DNA from: Lepisosteus oculatus
Lineage: Eukaryota > Chordata > Actinopteri > Semionotiformes > Lepisosteidae
Direction of reading: 5' to 3'
NCBI RefSeq assembly: GCF_040954835.1
Contig: NC_090703.1
Span: forward strand, 6,753,001 to 6,817,000
Length of the DNA stretch: 64,000 bases
The notes beneath the pieces are model-generated. The model did no database searches and was not told the DNA's origin. It saw only the letters and a program-made list of their open reading frames with translations. Positions 22,831-37,700 of the stretch are shown here, in pieces. A program made the translations under genes and the position numbers. The first letter of the stretch is position 1. The number at the start of each line of letters is the position of its first letter.

Positions 22831-24880
22831 GTCTTTTAATTTCCTTGACTTTGATTTCAAAATGCTTACCTCCCATGTTATTACAAGCTGTATTTGAGGC
22901 ATTTTTAATTTTTCCCAACTCATGCATAAGCTTCCACTTTTGCTTTACACGGTGTATATGTAGTGTTTGGAGAAGCTACTTTAAACTTTTTCGGAAACCC
23001 AAGTTTTGTGATGCTCAAACTTCAGTAGGCATTTCTTTGACATTAACCTGACTACAGTACTGTGGTGCATATTGGGTATGAAAATATGAACAGAAGTTAA
23101 TCCTCTAGCAAGCTAGTTTTTTTTTTGGTGATACTAATGGCAATAGATAAATGTGAATTGAAATCTGTTTTCTGCTCGTAAATATTGCAATTATGGGTTC
23201 AGTTTTATAACATTAGTATTGTGTAAACAATGTTCTTGTAAGGCTGATAAAATAGGTATTTGCGTTTATACCTTTTTGTAACTTTTAATATGCTAATACT
23301 GTGTACTCTTCATAAAATGGGTTTAGTGGAGCTGTGTGAAAATTGTGGGTTTGCTTAGGGTGATGAGTCATGGTTTTGTCCAGCTAATTGCAATTTACAG
23401 CCGCTAGGTGGAACCAATGCTTTGTTAGATAAAACCAGATAGTTTCAATTATATACAGAAGTAAAGAGGGCTTGAGTGTGGTCAAATGTAAACAGACCTT
23501 ATTTGTAATATGGATGGGTTAAAATGAGTCCTATGTAAAAAACAATTTAAGCTTTACTTGTGCACAACTCATTTTTTCCTACGTGTCTTATTAATGCAAA
23601 TGAATTGTCTATGGCATCTGCTGAATTGTAAAGCTAGCCTTTGGCTGCCGACTCATACCTTTTCTCTTTCAGCTTAATACTGACAAGGGAGTGAACAGCA
23701 GTTTCTGAAACTGAAATACAAGGCGGCATCCTTGGAGAGTTCTTATCTAATCAATACCAGTTTCTCGTGATTCAGCATATACTCCCAAAACCTCCGTCCT
23801 TTGAGAAGTAGCAGCGTCGTCTGAACTGTTCAATGCTGACAATACTAATGTATGTAGATCGTGCTAATAGCTGAGTGAAGCAGTGCTTCGCTAGTCTTGC
23901 AGTATCAACAGGAATTCAGCCATTAACAAAATTAAATCATTTTACTGGGGTGTGTGTGGCCATGTAGGATTTGGAGCTGCTTTTGTAGGAGAGCAAATGT
24001 TCTTAACGGAGCACTTGTTTTGTGTAATTGGAAAGACAGCGTTAATCTTCATTTATAAGGCTGGACAGTCTAGGCTTTACATGTTTTCACAGCAACGCGT
24101 GAAGAACTGCTGTTTAAGATGGAAACCTTGACCTTTCTGGCTTGTACCTTTACCCAACCCCTTTGCTCTTTTTCTATCAGCACAGGCTAGGCCTCCTCGT
24201 GTTTCATGTTAGTTATTCTTAGGAGTTTAAAAGCACACTACGCCTTGAACTCTTTGTTCTGAGAAATCTACTAAAAACAAAATATCACCTGCACTTTTCC
24301 CTTTGCGTGTAATTTTCTGTCTATGCGAAACACTATTAGCTTAAGAAACGTGTTGCATGCAAAATAACATTATGGCAGTCACAGCTCATTGCAAATCCTT
24401 GAAATTCAAACCATGCTTATCAAGGATAACTTCCCAGTAATGCAACAAGGGATCTGGGTGTAGCTGAAACTAGTTACATGAATTATCCTTTTCACAGCTG
24501 GGGTGATCTCTCCATTTGAGATTAAACAGTACTTTGACTCATTGAAATTTTACTTGATTTATACTCATAAAACTGTACTGTGTCCCCCCCCAAAAAAAAT
24601 AGTTTACAGTAGTATTCTATTGTAGAAAACCAAAAGCAATGGTGGGTTAGTTCTTCATATTTACATGATTTTGGAAATTAGGCTTTAAAGAGTTGAATAG
24701 TCTCATTCATTTTAACATGAATGTGATGTTGAATCACTAGATGCTTTAATATTATTCATAGCAAGGCGTCAGTGGCACAGACAGTATGAGTCACTCCTTC
24801 TTCTGTCCACTTGTGGAAATTTTAACACCCAAGGCTAAAGTTCAGGTGAGTATTTTTCATCTCAAAGGTTTGTGTAAGTG
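22831..24880. other. intergenic downstream of eif5
   Basis: AT-rich sequence with no recognised exon, RNA gene or transposon coding region. Confidence 0.4.
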
Positions 24881-24990
24881 GATGGTGCACATTGGTGGTG
24901 GTGGAGGGGAGTCCCCATTACCTGTGAAGCGCTCTGAGTGGAGTGTCCAGAAAAGAGCTATATAAGTGTAAGCATTTATTAGTATTAAGG
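24881..24990 (+). repeat. 3' fragment of the 5S-type SINE
   Basis: GTGCACATTGGTGGTGGTGG, then CCCCATTACCTGTGAAGCGC, then GAGTGGAGTGTCCAGAAAAG repeat the 3' tails of the fuller copies at 38.69-39.26 kb and 54.97-55.48 kb. The copy is 5'-truncated, as is usual for retroposed SINEs. It ends in an AT-rich tail. Confidence 0.85.
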
Positions 24991-26651
24991 TTTTTTAAAT
25001 GATTGATACCTGATGGAGGACGCAATGCCCTTCTCCTATGATAGGGATTCCCAGTCGTGATTCTGGAGGAACATTGTCTGCAAGTTTTGCTCCAGCTGTG
25101 TTCTTCATCACAGACTAAATGGTTTCAGTCTCCTGTTCAGGGCAAATTTAAAAAAAAAAATTGCATTCAGCTCTTAAATGTTCAGATGGGATCTGTAATT
25201 GGTAGCAACCCCTTTACTAATTTCTGACTTTCAGAACTGCCCTCATCTTATGTGAGCTGCCTGAAATGTAGCCAATTGGCCCTCTGCAGAATATAAAAAG
25301 CTCTTTGCGGAAATAGGGGATAGTGTCATTCCCCACTGTCTGGGCACAACAAGTTAAACAGACAACTGAACAAGCAAGAAGATCAAATGATTATGTGCGA
25401 AATTAAAGCTGCAGTAGCAGAATTTAATGAAAGACAATTTCCACATGTGGGTTTGCCCTTTCCTTACAAATGGTTCTTGTGCGCCACTAGGGGGCACCGT
25501 GCTCACATATGTATGGTTATCCGAAGCCGAGGCGAAAAATACTCGTGAAATTGAAAGGAGGTCACCATTCAATGTAATTGATGTGTTAGCCAGGGCCACT
25601 CCTCGTTTTTCCTATCCACTGAACTACAGTTCTTTCTCCATGGTGTCACAGGTCTCGGGAGTGGAAGCCCAGCCCGTATGTGTTTCGTAATTTTTCGGTT
25701 CTCTTGTTTAGCAAAAAACAAAAGGCTCCCCACTGTACTTTTGAGGTGATTCATCCCTTAGCAGGTCTTACTCACCGGCGAGAAACTGTTCTCATTCTCT
25801 CTCTCTCTCTGTGTCTCTCTTTTGCTCTTCCTTTCAGTGTGAAAAAAGCCTCTGAGCCACACAGGAAATGTAGCGTGGGAGGAGTAGCGTATCCTATCCC
25901 CCCTTGAGAAACAGAAGGCAAGACAGAGAGAGCAAGAGAAGGTGGTTAAACACAAAAACTGCAGAGAATACTGCTGAACGCTGCACACGTTGAAGCCAGG
26001 ACGTCACATTTCAGTTTTTTAGTCTGCTTGTTAATAAGGAATTTCGCCATATTCCTCTGCAGTTTTTTCATAGTGCTAAAATGCCTCGCACATGAACATC
26101 TGAACAGTTGTCTCCCGCAAGATGGTGATTCAGATATTCTCCCTAGATTGTTCTTTTTGGATTTGGGGTTTCTTTTCAGCTGAAAGTAAATTCTCCCCCG
26201 GGCACATCATGCTTTGCCGTGCAAAATACATTAGCCAGTGTGTGAAGAAAACATTGTTGTTCCAGGAGAGCCTCTTCTTCATCCCCTCACGAAGAGACTC
26301 CTGTTGTCATAGCAACCTCACATCTGGATGAAGCTGTGTGCACAGCCAGCTGTCTGATAAGAATGGAGCTGCAATGATGTTTTTCTTAATGGTTATCCCT
26401 GTCCAAGAGCTACCAGAACTGTACGGCACTCTGATAAGACTGATATTCTGTTCACAACAAGACTAGGAAACTTTTAGTGCCTGATTTGATCTTCTAGAAA
26501 CATTTGTCATTTTTACCCAGAGACTGTATTCTTTTCACATTTTGCAAGGTGATCTATCCATCCGCCTTTCCCTCCATTAATTAATTAGCTCTTGTCGTAT
26601 GACAGTAAAAGGAATCATCTTAAAACGTCTAATTAAAACTTTTGTACTGTA
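24991..26651. other. intergenic between SINE fragment and Tc1 element
   Basis: It includes a (TC)n tract near 25797-25821 and the CTCF-like motif. No gene was recognised. Confidence 0.4.
25484..25497 (+). promoter_or_regulatory. CTCF-consensus motif between eif5 and mark3
   Basis: CCACTAGGGGGCAC matches every position of the commonly used core consensus CCASYAGRKGGCRS. It is a sequence match only; occupancy is unknown. Confidence 0.5.
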
Positions 26652-26653
26652 TA

Positions 26654-28223
<1,570 letters not shown>

Positions 28224-28225
28224 TA

Positions 28226-30960
28226 TATTAAGTCACAGTTAGTAGCCCTGGACAGCTGTTTAACCCTTATTAGGGCTCATCAATGCGACAAGAACTAATC
28301 AGTATTCATACCCTGAACTCAGACTGGTACCCTGAACGTAACCCTGGAAGGAGGTCTGTGGAACAGTTCTGTTAGCTGTACATCCATCTCCGTATATCTC
28401 TGTCTCCTGACTCACCAGCCACCAAGTGTTCGATGCCTGTCAGTTTGTGTCCCTCTCAGGAGCTGACTGGGTATCGCGGTGGCATCCTTGTGCTCGTGGC
28501 AAGTTGGCAGCCCGTCTGCTTGTGTGCCTCCCTCCCCCTGGACCGGTACTGCCCACACCCCCAGAGAGGGCCACCAGCAGGGCAGGCAGCAGGCCTGCGG
28601 ACCCTGAGAACAGGAGAGCCGCAGCCGAGAGAGGGAGGCTGCTCTGTTCTCCTTCCAGGAATCCCGACTCTTCCCTGCCTGGAAAACAAGGAGATGAAGG
28701 ATCTTCAGCGGAAACAGGAAAGAAGCCCTTCATCCAAGGGTGGCGAATGCAGAGCGGAAGTTGATGAAAATGTCATCTGGTCCAAAGTGTGCAAATGTTT
28801 ATACTGGGGTGTACACACTGCAGCTCGGGCCTGCCAGCATCGCTCCTCAGGAAAACCCTGTCCTTTTTCTGACTCTTTTATTTACTATTGTTCACAGCAT
28901 TTCAGACGGTGTCCATGTACAGCATCAGCCATGTCATTCCTAAGGCCCCAGTCATGTCAGGACTGTTCTCCTGTTAATGTGAATTAGCAAAGAACTGTCA
29001 GCTTGCAAAACACTTGACAGGACATCTTATACACCTTTCTAATTCTGCAGGAAGGGGAAGTAACAACAGTATAAAGAACAGGCATGTTTTTTATAGTTAA
29101 ACTGTTTCTGTTTCTCGCCAATTCTCTCATACGGGCAGGGACACAGCAGTGAGCTCCGAGCTGAAGTAAAACGTGGTGTTATCGAGTTTAGGAAATAATA
29201 CACTCACTTTTGTGTGGGACTTTTGTAATGCCTTGGGCTTAGCCTGGTGTAAAGAATCCTGAAGGCCTTATTTTCTCTGTGCCCACTCTGTGGTAGGGGA
29301 ATTAGATGTGTAGTAGGGCAATTTTATCATTGGGAAAATAGACCCCTTGGTTCCACTCAAAAACATTGATTCAAACGTACCAATATCTACCACCTGTAAA
29401 ATGACCATAGCATCAACAACAATGATAACACTATAAGTAGAAAGACAGCTGGACAAAGAGAGGGAAAGCCTGTAAATATCGCTCGTCAGTTTGCTTTTAA
29501 ATACACAGTCGGTGATAGAATGCAGGGAAGCTGGTTCTTCTTAATGGAAATCCAGTTAGATAGTCGCTGTAACAGCTGAATGCCTTCTTTTGTCTCGGAT
29601 GGGAGGGGTCTTATTCGAAGCTTGTGAGACTGTCTCTGACCCACACCCCGGCCATCTCCAACCCCCCTGCTGTGTATCTTTGGCATGTGATCTGCTGGGA
29701 GGCTTCGGGGTCAGGGGTTACGACAGAATCAAGGACTGGTTATGTACAACAGACCAAACTAAAGGGATGTGGGAGTATGATGTTCTGTTGCAGGAGGGTC
29801 TAGTTGTTTCAGAACTCTACCGGGACTGACCGACAGTAACCTGACATCGGGCAGGTCCTGGGATCTCACCCCGAGTGTGACAAGCCTCTCGTCCTGCTCA
29901 CACAACATCAGCCTTCTTGTACATCGAACCCCGTGATGCACACTCTGCGTGCTCCAGGCGTGGGCCCCCCCGAGCGTCTGTGGCGCAGGCCCAGGCGATG
30001 TGTGGCACCTGGGGCTCAGAGCAGTGTGGACAGGCATGTGCTTGCCCAGGCCAGAATCCCACCGGACAGCATGTGCAAACCAGCGCAGAGCTTGTGTAGC
30101 TCCGCCACCAGCCTCCACACACACACACACCACACGCCTGTGACTTCCACAGCCGGACCCCCTGTTGACCCACCCGAATGACAGCTCATGTTCATCACCA
30201 CCGTGACTTTACCTGTGCCATCTCTGTTCGGTAAAAAAAAAAAGCCGGCGCATCACGTATTGGTTACTCACAATATTATCGTTATTATGAAGGAGCTTGG
30301 GTCTGGGTTTCTCACTAGTTCATTCTGAACTGTCTTCCAACGAGGTAGAATAGCTGCAGAAAACAAACACAAAAAAAGTCGATGAGTCTAAATTTATATA
30401 ATCTATAACGCATAACGCATGGCGACGAATACGTGTAAAAGCCCTCTGTATGTTGGAGCTAAGTTACTGGGAGAATTAAAAAAAAAAGGACGAACCTACA
30501 TTAGGCGAAGAAACATATCTATTGTAAGTTACAATATATATACAATGTATGTACCAGTGTGGGTATTTATTGATCATATGACGCATCATTTACAGTGCAG
30601 CTTGCGTTCAGGACTGAGGAGGGCACAGAACTGTGTGACTGAAGATGGTCTGTTGAGAAAGGAAGTAACAAGCCTTGTCTTGATGTCTTGTGCAGTTATT
30701 CTTCATATCTTTTTTTTTTCTAACTCTCCCTCCCTCTGTCTCTCTCTCTCCAATAATCACCCTAGCAACAACAAACAGCGCTGCTCGGGCAGCAGCGCCA
30801 ATAAGCTCCGAAGGCAGTCTGTTTCCTCACTTCCTCTCGTCGTGCCAGGGCTTGGCTTGTTGCTCTCCAGCCAGTGGGCAGCCATCTTGGATCCTGCTAG
30901 CAAGCAAAGCTTCACCTAGGGGAGATGGGAGGAATCGAGCCGGCAGCGGGTTTTCCAGCT
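28226..30960. other. intergenic upstream of mark3
   Basis: No gene was recognised. Long open frames at 28433-28987 and 29.76-30.2 kb occur on both strands in GC-rich DNA and show no protein family features. A (CA)n tract lies near 30116-30131. Confidence 0.4.
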
Positions 30961-31679
30961 AGACATCACGCTTGAAGCCCAGGGCGTTGTGCTTTGGGGG
31001 CCGAGCACTCAGCGGACCTACAGCCCCCGGGGGGTCACAGGCGGGCCGGTCACAGTTTTGGCGTGCACCCTCCTCTCTCTCTCTCTCTCTCCCATCCCCT
31101 TTTCCTTGTCTGAATTGCAGTGCAGGAGGGCCTGCAAGGTGTTCCGTGTGTGTTGACTTTTTTTTTTTGGTGGGCTGAAAACTGCACAAGGCTCGGCTTG
31201 TGCGTCTGTGCGTCTGGAGGGGGAAGAGAGAGTCCGGACAACTCGCCTGAAACGGACGGTAGCGCGGAGACATGAAAGTGTTTTCGTCGGGCTTTGTACG
31301 GAAACAATTTTCTTTTATTTTTCCCGTGACCTGCGAGAACCCAACCACCACCACCACCTCTCTTTTTTTAGGTGTTCAGAGCCGGCGTTTTCGGGTGTCC
31401 CCTTAGCTGAGAATAATGCGGTTCGGTATTTTTCCCTAATTAGGCTGCGACCGGGGGGAAACCAATCAAGAATTATCATCCGCTGGTGGTGGGAGAAGCT
31501 GGGTTCAAATTGCCGCTGAAAAAAAAAAAAATCTCCCCCTCCCCACGCCACCGTGGAATCCATGGTCTTCATCAGAAACCCAGAGAGAACTGCCTTCCTC
31601 TCAGCCCTCTGACTACGGGACTGCAAAAGCAAAAGACCGAGCACGGGAAACTTGCACGGCCGACACGCCGACGAGCACC
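30961..31679 (+). promoter_or_regulatory. mark3: mark3 CpG-rich promoter / 5' UTR region
   Basis: A GC- and CpG-rich stretch with a (CT)n tract at 31073-31091 precedes the mark3 ATG. Its position and composition suggest the promoter and a long 5' UTR. The transcription start is not identifiable by eye. Confidence 0.55.
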
Positions 31680-31730
31680 ATGTCCACACGAACACCGCTG
31701 CCCACGGTCAACGAGCGGGACACTGAAAAT
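31680..31730 (+). CDS. mark3: mark3 coding exon 1 (residues 1-17)
   Basis: Start context GCACCATGT has A at -3. It encodes [17 protein letters not shown] and ends at GAAAAT|GTAAGT, phase 0. Confidence 0.97.
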
Positions 31731-34700
31731 GTAAGTTGTGCGCTACGGTGTGTCAACGTGTTGGCCAGCGTTTGTCACTGTGGGGTTCGTGGTCTTGGGC
31801 TCGCTGCTCGCCGTCCCCCCCAGTCCTCCCAGTACTGCTCAGGGCGGCTGTGGGGTTGCTGTCGGAGGATGCTCTGGCTTAGGGAGGCTTGAATCGTTTA
31901 GAAGAAACCTCCCCTACTTGATTGTACCGTGTTTTATTTTCCTCAACGATCACCGCTGCCCAAGTATCATCACTTGTGCGAGAGCGCTCATGATGTATTT
32001 CCTGGTATCCTGGTGCCCCCTTTTTTTTGTGGGGGGGAGCCGGAGCTGGTGTGTGTTAAAAAAAAATGACTGACGCATAGCCCGCTTGTTGCTCAAACTT
32101 AGGGCGCGGAGTATCGGTTTCTTTAAATATGACATTTCCATCGAGACGGGCTAACACGCCAGATAACTAGTAATTATCCCCCGTCTCTGGGAGCCGGAGC
32201 CGGCGGCTGCGCAGTGTGGAGGCTCAGTCCCCGCAGAGCCGGAGCTCACGATGGGTGAATCATCTTTTACTCCTCTTTCTTCTCTCTCTCTCGTCCGCTC
32301 CCGCCCCCCATCAGCCCGAAAAAGAGGATTTTCACACGTTTGTCGTCCACCCCCCCCCCCAAAAAAAAAAACACACACCAATCTTCAGCGTGGACCCTAT
32401 TAAAAGGAAAAAAAAAACTCGCGGAACTTCCGTTTTCTGTTTTCAGAGTGGGGACTGTGGTGGTGTCCTTTATTAGAGAGTGTGCAGGAGGTGCCCTCAG
32501 GTTACCTCGCCCGCTCGGAGAGCGATAGTTGCCGGGCCAGAGCACGACAGGTCCCCTGTTTCGTAATGAGTGGGGCGACAGCAACAAGTGGTACACCCCC
32601 ACCCCCACCCCACCCGGAGGGGATAGCACCCCAACATCCAGCTAGCCTTGAAGCGGCTGGTGTTTGGCGGCTGAAAACAACTCCTCCTGCTCCTGCTGCC
32701 TCTGAGCTTGAACCCAGGCTGGCTGTCTTACCTGTCGGCGTGGGCGGGCTGTGGCGTGGGGGGGCACCCTCAGTGGGTGTCAGGATCGGAAGTGGCCTCT
32801 TCTCCTCGCTGTTCCAATGAGGAGCGTGTTTAGTGCCCACCCCCGGGGTGGTTCGTGACAGGTGCTGGGATGCTTCCTCACCGATCCCAGCGACAGTGTG
32901 AGAGCAAGAGACAGGCAGAGAGAGCAGATCAATGAGCTTCCATCACAAAAGAGAGAAGGCAGTCTGGTTTAATGCCATTCAGAGTGCCAATGACAAAATG
33001 AAGGGGAGCCACTTGGTGAAAAGGCATCGGATCTCCATTGTAAGTGAATCCCATCTGTGTCTTCACTGTCTTGTCGCGCCGGACAGAGGCTGAGGCAAAG
33101 GGAGGTTCTGTGGCAGAAGTTTAGAGGATGTTGAATTCATTCGTTTTCGACAAGTAAACTGGTACAAAAAAGTATTCAGGACGGATACTCGACGGTGTGT
33201 TGGTTTTGCTGACAAAAATAAAACACATCCGTGTGTTTTATTTGCACTTTTAAAAAAAAAAACAAACGAAGCAGAAGTCTTTTCGCCGTCTGTCTGCGTT
33301 ACAAAGAGGGAGATCAGTTGCTGTGTTTGGCTATAGGATGCTCTGCTGAGATATTACAGCATATACACACATGAGCTGTCTGCACTGGGAGAGATACAGC
33401 TCTGTCGTTCAGCTGACACGCTTGTATCAAATGAAGGTGCCGTTAGGTAGCGTTGTTGGCGGATGCGGTGCTTTTATTTCTTATTTGCTTGTCTCAACCA
33501 AGGTGAGATGTATTTGGTTAAAGCTAATTTCCCTAACAGCTGTTTTAATGCAAATGACTTGTTGAGGCTGGCGCAGCACGGTCCCGGTCAGGCTACGGAA
33601 CGAGAGGCTTCTGTAGAAAAAATGCGCCTCGACATCCTGTTGTTTTTCCTTTCCAGTTGGAACGTTTTCCTTGAGCCAATGTAAGATGCTGGAAACATTG
33701 GGTTGGCACAGTCTGAGAGCGTGTGCGATCCCTTGATTCGGTCGCTGGGTTTTCTACTTCCTCAGAGAGCCCGATTAATAGATTTCTGGTGGGGTTTTAT
33801 TTCCATCCAGTGGAATGTCAGGAAGGGGGAGAATTGGGAACAGGATTCCTAGCCATGCCGGCTTTTGGCTCTTTGGAGTTTTCCGTTTGAAGGTAACGTG
33901 GAAAAGCACTTTCTTTCCAGTCTTGTCATGTTGCTTTTTGCCTGAATCAGGAAATATTGTTGATCAGGTGAAACGGCAAACTCTAGGCCTAACGCAGATG
34001 AACGAAGAGGTTACTATAAAACGAATCCACCCCAGGGATCTGTAGGTGTCTCAGTATTGAGCTGATCTATGGATCATTTGATCTAGGCTGTTTTATGATA
34101 CTGACTGGCGCTGCCTCCGTGCCTCAGTCATGTCACCCTTGAGCATTTCAGTCCTCTTTTATTGTGACCGTGAGAGATGTGCATCACGTGCAATTGTAAA
34201 GTTAAGTTCTGTGAGTTTTACTCATTTGAGCTAATGCAGCTTGAGCACTGTATTCCTGCTTCCAGGATCAGGATATCTGCCGAATGCCAGCTTGTATGAT
34301 GCTTCAGCAGGATGGTGATGATGCTGGGCTGTTGCTATTAATGATTGTGGTTTGTCAAGAGAAATTCCTTCATTGGTTCCCTGAGTACTAAATTACACTA
34401 GATTGTTTAATGACAGGCATTTACTTTATCAGTGTAGGGTGGTTACTTGCATTTAGCTAAGGTAGTGATTTTTATTTTAACTATAATCATGTTAGCTTAA
34501 CTGCAGGTACTCTAGAATTTAGCTGTTTTTTTTTCCATACCAGTACTCTTAATTTTATGCAATGTTGTCGTAATGGTAGGCTTTTGCACTAACAAAAATC
34601 GGTGACACTTTCACAAAAATGATTTTAAGTGGTTGGGATGCGGTGATTTTGTTTTTAGAACTATAGGATGTAATTTACTTAAATAAGAGTGACCTGGGGC

Positions 34701-37700
34701 TGAATTATCATGGTGCCGTTAACTATGGACACTGAGTGTGTATGCGTTGCAATGAGAAATTATGCACTTGAAATGAGCAGTACAGCAGGCTTAGATGAAG
34801 AGTCACTGTCATGTCACTCTACAGGACACGGTGCCTTATTGATGATGTCATGCTTCAGGTGAGAGACCGAACCCTCTGAAAAGCACTAACTCTTGCAGTG
34901 GCCCTTTCAGAACCCCTTGTCCTGCTACCCAGGAGTTCTGGGCCTTGCTCATTGCCCAGGTTCTGGGAGAGCTCTGCTGAGTCGGGCTGGGGTTGTACAG
35001 GCCTGCGCAGGGCACACAATGGACAGGGAGAGCATCGTACACCATCGGTACACCAACCTTAAACTAAACGCCATTGTTCCCTTTCAGCTTGCTCTATCGA
35101 ATTTTAAAACTGCAGCACTGTGTTACGCGTTAGAGATGAGTTCTCCCTGCTTCGATCTCATTTGGTGCAGGTGTTGAGGCGTATTAACCCGAATTTCTAA
35201 ATCGGGCATTTCCGAAGCAGGCATGTCTGTGCACTGTTCCCAATGTCTGCATTGGAAGGGTTTTAGAAATTCCCCGCAAACTGGGAGGAGGGTAGGGGCA
35301 GCCCAGCCTGGCATGGAAATTAATTTGTCCCGTCAGTTCAGTTGATTCATCAGGGCTTGTTGAATCAGGTGAAGTGTTTCAGACACACAGGTCTTTGACA
35401 TTTTAAGTTGAACCTGTTCACGGGCTGCAGCTCACCAGCCGACAGAAGGGGATACATACTCTTGTATCCCCTAAGAAATGTTTTTATGGGAACTTTAACT
35501 GAAGTGGAAAAAAAACACATCTCGGTTTGGGAAATGCTTCAGTAAAGGCAGATTTAACACAATAAGGCCATTAAGGTCCTGTTAAAATGAGGTGTTTAAG
35601 TAATAATAACTGTGATTGAATCAGAACGAATTAGTGTAGGCACTGTATGATGCTTGTGTGGCTGTTTTTGCCACTAAACTGGAAGTACCTGGAAATTGAA
35701 GGGTTTTGTGAAGTGATCACTGCAGCAGAGACTGAGTAGGAGAAGATGACTGTTCCCATTCAAACGGGATTAGTCAGGAAAACGGTATCTGGGAGGTGCT
35801 GGTGGAGTGGGTTTTTCTGTGGCTCTGTCAAAGGGCCCAGAAATGACCTTTTCCGGAAGGGGCCGAGAGTAATTTCAGTCCAGAGCTGGTTCTTACTGAA
35901 GCACTGTGAGAGATTGATTTGTTTTTTTTGTTTTGTTTTATTTGAGGCAAAACCAATTGTGAAGGAAGGAATCAGTCAGTTACTTCAACCCCATCTACTT
36001 TTATGATTTAATATGTTAGTGCCTCCAAGTAGACTTTAGATTTCCATTTGAGAATGTGTCCTTTTTTAATTGATAGAGGCTGGCTGGAGAGCTAGAGGCT
36101 TGCAGACGTCGGCGATTAGCATTTGATCGGTTCCTGTGTGTTTTTGATACACTGTAAGCTTTTTAAAACCAGTGCTGTTCTTGTGCTGTGCTCTGTGGTT
36201 GGTGTTAAAAATAAAAAAAACAAATTCAAGCTTTATTTATAACCACTGATTCTGATGACCTAATGATGATCTGATTTCTTACTGAAATGAAATTTAAGAT
36301 AGGCCAAAACCCTTAAATACAGCATTACAGAGCTCCAAAGAGCACTGTCTTTCTCTACAACATCTGTTCCCGGGGGTTTAGAGAAGTAACTAAAACGTGG
36401 TGCGCACGTTGTTGCGAGGGAATCTACACAGGGGAATTGAAACTGAAAAACTAAATCTGACTTTCAGAAGCATTTGTTTTGTCCCAATTCCTGCTGGATG
36501 TGTCAGGAGCCTGTGAGGTGGGATCTTTTGCCGCCCGATGTTGAAAGGAACTGAGGGTGTGTGTGAGACACTTCCCAGGAAATTCTTGTTTCTCCATTGC
36601 CTGACTTTTGCACCCAAGATAGTCAGCGTGGCTTTCCATTGGTAAAATCTCTTAAAATTTTTTAAGCTACAGCAGTATTATTGCCACAAACATCAAGCTA
36701 GGTGCGTTGAGGAGGATTTTTAGGAGGACTTCTAGAGAATCCTTTTGCGTTAACCCCCGAGAAGCAAGTGAATCGGATTAAGGTCCCAGCTGCACGCGTT
36801 CTCGTTTCCTCCCTCCTTGTGCTAATAGTGGGGTTTAAGGGGACTGTGCCCCGTGTGAGTGTGTGCCCTCCGCCCCTCCTGACGCCTCTCCCTCTCCTCC
36901 TCCCGTCCAGCACACCTCGCACGGCGATGGGCGCCCCGAGGTCGCCACGCGCCCCGGCCGCTCTGGGGCGCGCTGCCGGAACTCCATCGCCTCCTGTGCC
37001 GACGAGCCGCCTCACATCGGGAACTACCGCCTCCTCAAGACCATCGGCAAGGGGAACTTCGCCAAGGTCAAGCTGGCGCGGCACATCCTCACCGGCAGAG
37101 AGGTATGGCGCCCGGCTCTTCAGCTGAGGGGGGGGTGGGCGACACGCCACCATCGCAATCCCTGGCCTGTCATCCAGGTCAAATCTACAACTGGAAGAGG
37201 GTGGAGACCTGGTCCTTTAGTAGGTCTCTCTGAAGCACCGGTGTCTAAAAGCAGGGAGAGGGTTGTCTAAGTGGTCCAGTTTAACCAGTGATGACCGGTG
37301 GTTGGAATTGAAACCTGCAGCCAGTCCAGCCCTCCAGGATCAGGATCAGGATCAGGACAGCCCCGGGTCTAAGGGTTAGAAACCTGGATTTACGTGAAAT
37401 AGCTGCCATGTGAGTGACTCTTGAGGGGTAGGAGCTGAAATTCTCAGTGCTGCTGAAGAACTGCGCCGTTCCGTAACTTTCCAGTTTATTAAATTTTTTT
37501 TAAAAATAGCTTTGTATAAAAACGATGATGAAGACAGTTTGAGCTGTGTTGCGCTTAGGGACGTTTGCAGGTCTTCTAGAAGTGTTGCCAGAGCAGCTAC
37601 CTGTGGCCTAGCTGAGACATGCAGGGTGGGTCCACAGAGGCTCAGTCTGAAAATAACGCCCAGCATTTGTTCTGAGTGTGTTAAGGAGGGTTGACTTGGT

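Noticed and set aside
28433..28987. 184-codon plus-strand open frame upstream of mark3
   Set aside because: GC-rich sequence with overlapping open frames on both strands, no domain and no splice context.
29759..30201. Overlapping open frames on both strands at 29.8-30.2 kb
   Set aside because: Explained by GC-rich, stop-poor sequence and a (CA)n tract. No protein features.
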